This document shows, piece by piece, positions 1 through 5,378 of a stretch of DNA of 9,127 nt. The notes beneath the pieces were generated by a model. The model was given only the letters and a program-made list of their open reading frames with translations, was not told the origin of the DNA and did no database searches. The stretch is from NCBI GenBank assembly GCA_045655325.1, contig JAZOOY010000017.1, positions 1 through 9,127 on the forward strand, read 5' to 3'. The position numbers and the translations under genes were made by a program. Positions within the stretch are counted from its first letter, which is position 1. Every line of letters starts with the position of its first letter. This DNA is from UBA1738 sp045655325 (GTDB lineage: Bacteria; Bacillota; Clostridia; UBA1381).

Positions 1-610
1 CTCTGGTAAATTCTAAATTATACTTTTCTTTATTTGTAAAAATATTTCCTGTTAAAAATATTACTGCTAATAAAATTGAAAAATTAAATTTATTTTTTAT
101 TAATAGATAGCATTGTATTGAAATTAAAAATAAAATGAAAATAAAAGATGTGTATTTTAAAATTAATTCACTTCTCCTATACCCTACCCTTGCTGACAGA
201 ATTTTTTTCATCAAAATGCCGCCATCCATTGGTAATATCGGCAGTATATTAAATAAAAACAAACCTAAATTATTATAATAAAACAAGCTAAAATACTGAT
301 TTTTAATAAAAAATACGCTTAAAATTGCCAAAACAGCATTTAAAAGTGGCCCTGACATATACAGAATTATTTCGTCAGATAACGCCCCTATAATGCTGTT
401 TTTTAGCTTTAAATTCACGCCAAAAGGAAAAAATACTATTCTTGAAGGCTTTAATCCTATGCATAAAGCCGCAAAAAGGTGCGCAATTTCGTGAAAAAGC
501 GCTAAAGCATAGCTTATGCATAAAATTTCTAGATTTCTATTAATATAGCAAAATACAAACAACAAAACAGTTGTAAAATGTATATAAATCCCTTTTGATA
601 GTTTTATCAT
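1..610 (-). CDS. spoIVFB: SpoIVFB-like M50 intramembrane metalloprotease (3' end outside window)
   Basis: Partial gene: 203 codons are visible, and the C-terminus runs off the left edge. I translated it by hand. The start is the ATG at 608-610, preceded by AGGTG at 618-622 with a 7-base spacer. The site-2-protease zinc motif HEIAH is at residues 40-44 in the second hydrophobic segment, and the second ligand motif NILPILPMDGG (Asp129) is in a later one. Both positions match Bacillus subtilis SpoIVFB, where HExxH and Asp137 lie similarly close to the N-terminus. About six hydrophobic segments are visible, near residues 8-23, 28-50, 77-101, 108-127, 150-169 and 174-190. In the family this protease sits in the forespore outer membrane and cuts pro-sigma-K during sporulation. 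The sporulation role here is inferred from homology. It could instead be another M50B protease of the same architecture. A C-terminal CBS domain, if present, lies outside the window. No SpoIVFA-like gene is next to it. Confidence 0.85.
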   Translation of the reverse strand, partial: MIKLSKGIYIHFTTVLLFVFCYINRNLEILCISYALALFHEIAHLFAALCIGLKPSRIVFFPFGVNLKLKNSIIGALSDEIILYMSGPLLNAVLAILSVFFIKNQYFSLFYYNNLGLFLFNILPILPMDGGILMKKILSARVGYRRSELILKYTSFIFILFLISIQCYLLIKNKFNFSILLAVIFLTGNIFTNKEKYNLEFTR

Positions 611-640
611 TGCTTTTCACCTAAATAATGATATGAAATA

Positions 641-660
641 AGTGTGCTAAAAAGCACACT
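641..660 (-). terminator. Hairpin between CLC gene and spoIVFB, probable weak terminator
   Basis: A perfect 8-bp inverted repeat, AGTGTGCT and AGCACACT, closes a 4-base loop. It lies 42 bases past the CLC stop codon. Read on the minus strand it is followed by TATTTCATAT, a poor U-tract, so termination may be partial. The plus-strand side has TTTATAATTA, but no plus-strand gene needs it. The hairpin ends about 18 bases before the spoIVFB ribosome binding site, so it could also be a 5' leader element of that gene. The rest of 611-702 is AT-rich and shows no convincing promoter. Confidence 0.5.
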
Positions 661-702
661 TTTATAATTAATTAAAAAAATAAAGCATTCTATTTGAACG
701 CC

Positions 703-1950
703 TTATTTTACATTAATATCTATATAGTCATCACTTGTTTTTGAGAACATAATTTTTTGACTTTTATAAAGTCCTGTGTATCCTGACAGAATGTAACATA
801 GCGAACAACCTAATGCGAATATTACTATCTGTTCAGAGCCAAACACTTCAATTGCCAGAATAAGTGATGCAAGCGGGCAATTTGTAACACCGCAGAAAAG
901 GCAAATAAAACCAACAGCTGCTGCAATTCCTGGATCTATGCCCAACATATTCCCCATCAAACAACCGAAAGTCGAGCCAACAAAGAACGCTGGCACAATT
1001 TCTCCACCTTTAAATCCTGCCGCAATTGTAATCGCAGTAAAGATGATTTTAAGAATAAATGCTTCAGGTTTTGCACTTCCACCAATGGCATTTTCGATAA
1101 TATTCATCCCTGCACCGTTATAGTCAAATGTGCCTATCAAAAATGTAAGTGCAACCACTATAAGTCCACCTAAAAATCCACGTAAATAAGTGTTTTTTGC
1201 AAATTTATGGGCTACTTTTTCAGCCTTTGCTATCATATAGCAGAATAACATACTTACTAAAGCACACAAAACTGCAACCATAGTGCTTTTTAAGACAAAA
1301 TCAGGTGTGAGTTCCAAAAGCGGTGAAAGTGTAAATCTCACAGGGGTAATTTCAAACCACAACGATGTCTGGTAACCAAAGAATGCTGATATAATGCACG
1401 CAAGAAGTGCTGTATGATGAAAAATTCCTACGCATACAACTTCAATAGCAAAAACTGCTGCTGCAACAGGAGTACCAAACAAAGCTGCGAAAACGGCACT
1501 CATTCCTGCCATAACCATAATGTGTAAATCGTTTTTGTTACATCTGAACAGTTTTCCAAACTTATATCCAATGCTACCACCAAGTTGAAGTGCAGCGCCT
1601 TCCCTGCCTGCAGAACCACCTAAAAGATGTGTTATTCCGGCACTTATAAAGATTAAAGGTGCCATAACGAATGGGATCTTTTCTTCGCCCGAAATAGATT
1701 CCAAAACTCGGTTTGTGTCAATTCTTCCCTGTTTCTTAAATAGTTGATACATCCCTGCGATAACTATTCCGCCTAGTGGTAAAAGTAAAATCACCCAAGG
1801 ATTTTCACCTCTTAAATGTGTCACTTTTTCAATAGTGATGTGAAAAAGACTTCCAACTATTCCGCCTACTACACCTAAAAGTGCAGCAAAAAACACCCAT
1901 TTAATGAGTGTTTTTGCATATTCAAATATACTTTTTATTATATTATTCAT
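703..1950 (-). CDS. CLC-family anion transporter, CLC-F-like
   Basis: A 415-residue polytopic membrane protein of the CLC family, without C-terminal CBS domains. The gating-glutamate motif GREGAALQLGG is at 115-125 (Glu117 is the gate). The helix-N region GFKGGEIVP is at 312-320, and the terminal tyrosine in SGYTGLY (Tyr395) matches the pore tyrosine of E. coli CLC. The classical helix-D motif GSGIP is absent: the equivalent stretch (about 75-84) reads GRIDTNRVLE. The inner proton glutamate position (E203 in E. coli CLC) is Val171, in GTPVAAAVFAIEV. The GGSAGREG and FKGGE signatures resemble, from memory, the fluoride-exporting CLC-F branch. The anion is therefore uncertain: fluoride or another anion rather than assured chloride. 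The gene follows the SNF symporter by 9 bases and probably shares its promoter. No Shine-Dalgarno is visible before the ATG, yet no better start exists. I see no fluoride riboswitch in the leader of the unit. Confidence 0.88.
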   Translation of the reverse strand: MNNIIKSIFEYAKTLIKWVFFAALLGVVGGIVGSLFHITIEKVTHLRGENPWVILLLPLGGIVIAGMYQLFKKQGRIDTNRVLESISGEEKIPFVMAPLIFISAGITHLLGGSAGREGAALQLGGSIGYKFGKLFRCNKNDLHIMVMAGMSAVFAALFGTPVAAAVFAIEVVCVGIFHHTALLACIISAFFGYQTSLWFEITPVRFTLSPLLELTPDFVLKSTMVAVLCALVSMLFCYMIAKAEKVAHKFAKNTYLRGFLGGLIVVALTFLIGTFDYNGAGMNIIENAIGGSAKPEAFILKIIFTAITIAAGFKGGEIVPAFFVGSTFGCLMGNMLGIDPGIAAAVGFICLFCGVTNCPLASLILAIEVFGSEQIVIFALGCSLCYILSGYTGLYKSQKIMFSKTSDDYIDINVK

Positions 1951-1959
1951 AATTTTAAA

Positions 1960-3312
1960 TTATAATGTAAATATTCCGTATGCATTTAATACTGAAGATA
2001 TCAATATCAATAAGATGCAAATTGGTGCAGCATACTTAATTACAAATACAAATAGCTTTTTACTGCTGAATTTTGCAGAACTTTCAACTTCGTCGATAAT
2101 AGCTTTTGGTTTTATAACATAACCAACTAATATACAAGTGAAGAATGCAACAATTGGCATAATTACACTGTTACTGATGAAGTCAAAGAAATCAAGGAAC
2201 TGAAGTCCTATAATAGTTACGTTTGACCATATACTGTAACCGAAGCATGAAACTAAACCAACAACTGCTGAAAGCAATAATACTAACAAGCAAGAAAGCT
2301 TTCTTCCGATATGTAGTTTATCACAGAATATTGAAACAACTGTTTCCATAAGTGAAATTGATGATGTAAGTGCTGCAAATAACACAAGCAAGAAAAATGC
2401 TATACCTACAACATCACCTAATGGCATTGTATTAAACAGTTGTGGCAATGTGATAAACATAAGGCTTGGGCCTGCTCCTACATTAGGTGTGTCTGATAAA
2501 GCAAACACTGCAGGGATAATCATAAGACCTGCAATAAACGCAATTCCTGTGTCAAAAATTTCGATATTTCTTACTGCTTTTTCAATATTTTCTTCCTTCT
2601 TCATATATGAGCCATATGTAATCATAATACCCATAGCAAGAGACATTGAGTAGAATAGCTGACCCATAGCAGCAAGTACTGTTTTTACAGAAAACTTTGA
2701 GAAATCAGGTTTTAGATAGTAAACAACGCCTTCCATAGCTCCTGGCAAGCAAACTGAATAGATTGCGATACCTATTGAAAGTATAACCAAAATCGGCATC
2801 ATAAATTTACTTACTTTTTCAATACCCTTTTCTACTCCAAAAAGTACAATTACAGCGGTAGCGATCAAGAAAACAAAGAACCAAAGAACAGGCTCGCCTG
2901 TTGCAGAAATAAAAGATCCAAAGAATCCATCACCAGCTGCATCTACACCACCACCGGTTGCAAATGTATAAAGATATTTAGTTACCCAACCACCGATTTG
3001 TGAATAATACGGCAAAATTATAATTGGTACAAGTGCTGCTAAATATCCTAAAAATGAAAACTTCTTATTTAGTGCTTTAAATGCTCCGATAGCGCTAAGA
3101 CCTGTTTTTCTTCCGATAGTAATTTCAGCCATCATAAGTGCAAAGCCGAAAGTTACAGCTAAAACAAGATATACAAGTAAGAATATTCCGCCACCGTACT
3201 GTGCAGCAAGGTAAGGGAATCTCCAGATGTTTCCAAGACCAACAGCAGAACCTGCAGCAGCAAGAATAAATCCTATTGAACTCGTGAATGAACTACGCTT
3301 TTCGTTTGACAT
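1960..3312 (-). CDS. Sodium-dependent amino-acid symporter, NSS/SNF family
   Basis: A 450-residue inner-membrane transporter of the neurotransmitter:sodium symporter family (LeuT, MhsT, TnaT relatives). TM1 has the signature GSAVGLGNIWRFPYL at 21-35, with the unwound substrate/sodium site. PYYSQIGGW (101-109) matches the TM3 region. QLFYSMSLAMGIMITYGSY (218-236) matches TM6, and the TM8 sodium-site motif ALTSSIS is at 314-320. Length and hydrophobicity fit the 11-12 TM bacterial members. Family knowledge supports sodium-coupled amino-acid uptake; the specific substrate (aromatic, branched-chain or other) cannot be read by eye. The start is secure: AAGGAGG at 3322-3328, 9 bases before the ATG. 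It is first in a two-gene unit with the CLC gene, under the promoter at 3392-3420. Its TAA is in the same frame as the following CLC start. Confidence 0.93.
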   Translation of the reverse strand: MSNEKRSSFTSSIGFILAAAGSAVGLGNIWRFPYLAAQYGGGIFLLVYLVLAVTFGFALMMAEITIGRKTGLSAIGAFKALNKKFSFLGYLAALVPIIILPYYSQIGGWVTKYLYTFATGGGVDAAGDGFFGSFISATGEPVLWFFVFLIATAVIVLFGVEKGIEKVSKFMMPILVILSIGIAIYSVCLPGAMEGVVYYLKPDFSKFSVKTVLAAMGQLFYSMSLAMGIMITYGSYMKKEENIEKAVRNIEIFDTGIAFIAGLMIIPAVFALSDTPNVGAGPSLMFITLPQLFNTMPLGDVVGIAFFLLVLFAALTSSISLMETVVSIFCDKLHIGRKLSCLLVLLLSAVVGLVSCFGYSIWSNVTIIGLQFLDFFDFISNSVIMPIVAFFTCILVGYVIKPKAIIDEVESSAKFSSKKLFVFVIKYAAPICILLILISSVLNAYGIFTL

Positions 3313-3325
3313 AAATACTTTCCTC

Positions 3326-3390
3326 CTTATATGTTTAAGTCAATATAAGCTTGTTATATGCTCAATTTTCTCACATATAACATATATGTT
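3326..3390 (-). repeat. Overlapping AT-rich inverted repeats in the symporter leader
   Basis: Three inverted repeats lie between the promoter and the start codon. The first is a perfect 12-bp palindrome, AACATATATGTT (3379-3390), over the expected transcription start. The second is a 9-bp stem, TGTTATATG and CATATAACA (3352-3360 with 3374-3382, loop 13). The third is a 7-bp stem, CTTATAT and ATATAAG (3326-3332 with 3343-3349, loop 10), whose 3' arm includes the first bases of the AAGGAGG ribosome binding site. The first two share bases and cannot both form in one RNA. They could be an operator and a translational hairpin, or chance in AT-rich DNA. Confidence 0.45.
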
Positions 3391-3391
3391 C

Positions 3392-3420
3392 ATTTTACCA
3401 AAAAACAAGCAAAATGTCAA
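3392..3420 (-). promoter_or_regulatory. Sigma-A-type promoter for the symporter-CLC unit
   Basis: On the minus strand, a perfect -35 TTGACA (3415-3420) and a -10 TAAAAT (3392-3397) are separated by exactly 17 bases. A TG one base upstream of the -10 gives an extended -10. The start of transcription should fall near 3385, giving a leader of about 70 bases before the symporter ATG at 3312. The promoter lies just behind the terminator of the previous unit, which marks a genuine operon boundary. Confidence 0.85.
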
Positions 3421-3433
3421 TAAATTCCCGCAT

Positions 3434-3483
3434 AAAAAGACCGCAGATACCTTTGTTGACTTATATCCCCAAAAGTTCTGCGG
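3434..3483 (-). terminator. Intrinsic terminator overlapping the end of the hydrolase gene
   Basis: On the minus strand, CCGCAGA (3477-3483) pairs with TCTGCGG (3441-3447). Inside it, CTTTTG (3470-3475) pairs with CAAAGG (3450-3455), with one G-U. A 14-base loop closes the structure, and TCTTTTTAT follows directly. The 5' arm lies in the last codons of the amidohydrolase, and its stop codon (3461-3463) is in the loop. It separates the upstream four-gene unit from the symporter promoter some 15 bases further on. Confidence 0.75.
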
Positions 3484-4255
3484 CATTTTCCCATAATATT
3501 CGTTTAAGTTCGGTATCAGTAAGGTTTATTTTCATAAATCGTTCTAGTTCTTCCCCGACCTGCCATAGCGGGTAGTCAGTTCCAAACATAACTTTTTCAA
3601 TACCGAAAATATCTATAAGTTCTCTTGCTCTTTTAACATCAACCTTAAAAAGTGTAGAGCTTGTATCTACATAGAAATTTTTGTATCCTGACAAGTTTTC
3701 TGCGGCGTCATCCCAAACAGAATATCCACCAAAATGTGCACCAATAACCGTTAAATCCTTGTAAATATCAAGAATTGGCTTTAATCTGTTCGGATTAGAG
3801 TTATCGTAACGGTCATCGCCACAATGCATCAAAACAGGCAGTTTGTTCTTTTCGCAAAGTTCATAAATTTTGAGCATACGAAAATCATCAATTTTAAATC
3901 CTTGAATATCGGGATGAAGCTTAATACCTTTAAGACCAAGGCTTATAAGTTCTTTTAAATCCCCTTCAGGATTTTCGCTTTCAGGATGCATAGTTCCAAA
4001 GCCGGTCATAAGGCCATTACTTTTTTCAACGCTTTCTGAAATAAACCTGTTTATACTTGACACCTGCTGAGGTGTTGTGGCAACAGATTGTACTAAAAAG
4101 TGTGTGATTCCTGCTTTTTTACCATCTTCTAATAAAGTAGATACGGTGCCGTCCATTTTAGACGGCATACCGTAGAACTTTCCTGTAGCGTCCGATGCCT
4201 TTTGAGCAATTTTATCGGGATAAATATGACAATGGGCATCTAAAATTTTGTACAT
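3461..4255 (-). CDS. Amidohydro_2 family metal-dependent hydrolase or decarboxylase
   Basis: A 264-residue soluble TIM-barrel protein of the amidohydrolase superfamily, related to ACMSD/resorcylate-decarboxylase-type enzymes. Visible metal and catalytic motifs in order are DAHCHIYP (His8, His10), GIKLHPD (Lys112, His114), LMHCGD (His144), GAHFGG (His174) and FGTDYP (Asp227). All expected ligands are present, so the enzyme is probably active with zinc or a similar divalent metal. The family hydrolyses lactones or amides, or decarboxylates acids without a redox cofactor; the substrate here is unknown. The ATG follows AAGGTG (4261-4266), which overlaps the ilvE stop codon. That tight spacing suggests coupled translation and a role tied to the aminotransferase and acyl-CoA synthetase. 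The 3' end carries the first arm of the operon terminator. At 264 residues it is at the short end of the family. Confidence 0.85.
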   Translation of the reverse strand: MYKILDAHCHIYPDKIAQKASDATGKFYGMPSKMDGTVSTLLEDGKKAGITHFLVQSVATTPQQVSSINRFISESVEKSNGLMTGFGTMHPESENPEGDLKELISLGLKGIKLHPDIQGFKIDDFRMLKIYELCEKNKLPVLMHCGDDRYDNSNPNRLKPILDIYKDLTVIGAHFGGYSVWDDAAENLSGYKNFYVDTSSTLFKVDVKRARELIDIFGIEKVMFGTDYPLWQVGEELERFMKINLTDTELKRILWENAAELLGI

Positions 4256-4264
4256 TATATCACC

Positions 4265-5329
4265 TTATTTATTTACATCCATTGTCCAGCCGAATGTGTC
4301 TTCTACCTTACCCCACTGGATTCCTGTGATTGTATCGTATAGCTTCTGGCTAACTTCACCAATTTCGTTATTGTTAATCATCATAACGTCATCCTTATAA
4401 CGAAGCTTACCAACAGGAGAGATTACTGCAGCAGTACCTGTACCGAAGCACTCTTCAAGTCTTCCCTCTTTTTGAGCGCTAATTAGCTCTTCAACGCTGA
4501 TTTTTCTTTCTTCTACTTCATATCCCCAAGACTTGCAAACTTCGATTACAGAGTTTCTTGTGATACCAGGAAGGATACTTCCGTTAAGCATTGGAGTAAC
4601 AATTTTTCCGTCAATTTTGAAGAAAATGTTCATAGCTCCAACTTCTTCAATGTACTTTCTTTCAACACCATCAAGCCACAAAACCTGAGAATATCCGTCA
4701 TCGTGAGCCTTAACCTGTGCCGCCAAGCTTGCAGCGTAGTTACCGCCTGTTTTAGCAAATCCCATACCACCACGAACTGCACGAACATAGTCGTCTTCAA
4801 TCCAGATACCAACAGGAGCAAGACCACTTTCGTAGTATGCACCACTTGGTGAAAGGATGATGATAAACATATATGTCTTACTTGGAGCAACGCCCAAGAA
4901 TTCATCAGTTGCGATGATGAATGGTCTGATGTAAAGTGATGTTCCGTCTTCAGTTGGGATCCAATCCTGATCAACTTCAACAACTGCACGAACAGCTTCT
5001 ACGAAATTTTCTTCAGGAAGCTCAGGAATGCAAAGTCTTTTGTTTGTTGCATTTGTTCTCTTTGCGTTCATATCAGGTCTGAAAAGTCTTGCTTTTCCGT
5101 CAGCACCTCTATATGCCTTTAGACCTTCGAACATTTCCTGACCATAGTGGAATACCATTGCAGATGGGTCAAGTGTAATCTTTTCATAAGGTACGATTCT
5201 TGCATCGTGCCAACCTTTTCCTTCTGTGTAATTCATAATGAACATATGGTCAGTAAATACCTTACCAAAGCCAAGCTTTCCTTCAGGTTTTGCCTTTGGT
5301 GATGTTGTTTTTGTAATCTTAATATCCAT
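4265..5329 (-). CDS. ilvE: Branched-chain amino acid aminotransferase
   Basis: A 354-residue cytosolic PLP enzyme of fold type IV. It interconverts leucine, isoleucine and valine with their 2-oxo acids, using 2-oxoglutarate/glutamate. The long form, of the Bacillus and eukaryotic BCAT type (usually about 340-365 residues), is recognised by HYGQEMFEGLKAYR (61-74), GGNYAASLAAQ (195-205) and ERKYIEEVGAMN (223-234), with Lys225 as the Schiff-base lysine and Glu229. LPGITRNSV is at 253-261, and the phosphate-binding FGTGTAA at 295-301. No key residue appears to be missing. The redox CxxC of mammalian BCATs is absent, as expected for bacteria. The ATG follows AAGGAGA (5337-5343) with a 7-base spacer. 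It lies 49 bases after the TIM-acyl-CoA synthetase fusion and 9 bases before the hydrolase, in the same operon. This gene gives the operon its branched-chain theme. Confidence 0.95.
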   Translation of the reverse strand: MDIKITKTTSPKAKPEGKLGFGKVFTDHMFIMNYTEGKGWHDARIVPYEKITLDPSAMVFHYGQEMFEGLKAYRGADGKARLFRPDMNAKRTNATNKRLCIPELPEENFVEAVRAVVEVDQDWIPTEDGTSLYIRPFIIATDEFLGVAPSKTYMFIIILSPSGAYYESGLAPVGIWIEDDYVRAVRGGMGFAKTGGNYAASLAAQVKAHDDGYSQVLWLDGVERKYIEEVGAMNIFFKIDGKIVTPMLNGSILPGITRNSVIEVCKSWGYEVEERKISVEELISAQKEGRLEECFGTGTAAVISPVGKLRYKDDVMMINNNEIGEVSQKLYDTITGIQWGKVEDTFGWTMDVNK

Positions 5330-5378
5330 TTTTATATCTCCTTATAAAATAAATTTTAATCCTTTGTCACAATACCGT

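Noticed and set aside
628..635. Possible sigma-E -10 (CATATCAT) before spoIVFB
   Set aside because: No matching -35 is found at the expected 13-14 base spacing, where the terminator-like hairpin sits instead.
938..1123. Short plus-strand open frames within the minus-strand genes (also near 2450, 3227, 5238, 6379, 6735 and 7390)
   Set aside because: These are antisense shadows of well-supported genes, with no domain signature of their own.
3313..3460. Fluoride riboswitch ahead of the unit containing the CLC-F-like gene
   Set aside because: The 148-base gap is accounted for by the terminator tail, promoter and AT-rich repeats, and I see none of the conserved crcB-type riboswitch sequence.
4630..4989. 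119-codon minus-strand frame inside ilvE
   Set aside because: It lies wholly within the strongly supported ilvE gene in another frame and has no recognisable domain.
5344..5372. Possible promoter before ilvE (TTGTGA, 17 bases, TTTTAT)
   Set aside because: The -10 matches only 4 of 6 positions, and transcription would begin inside the ilvE ribosome binding site.
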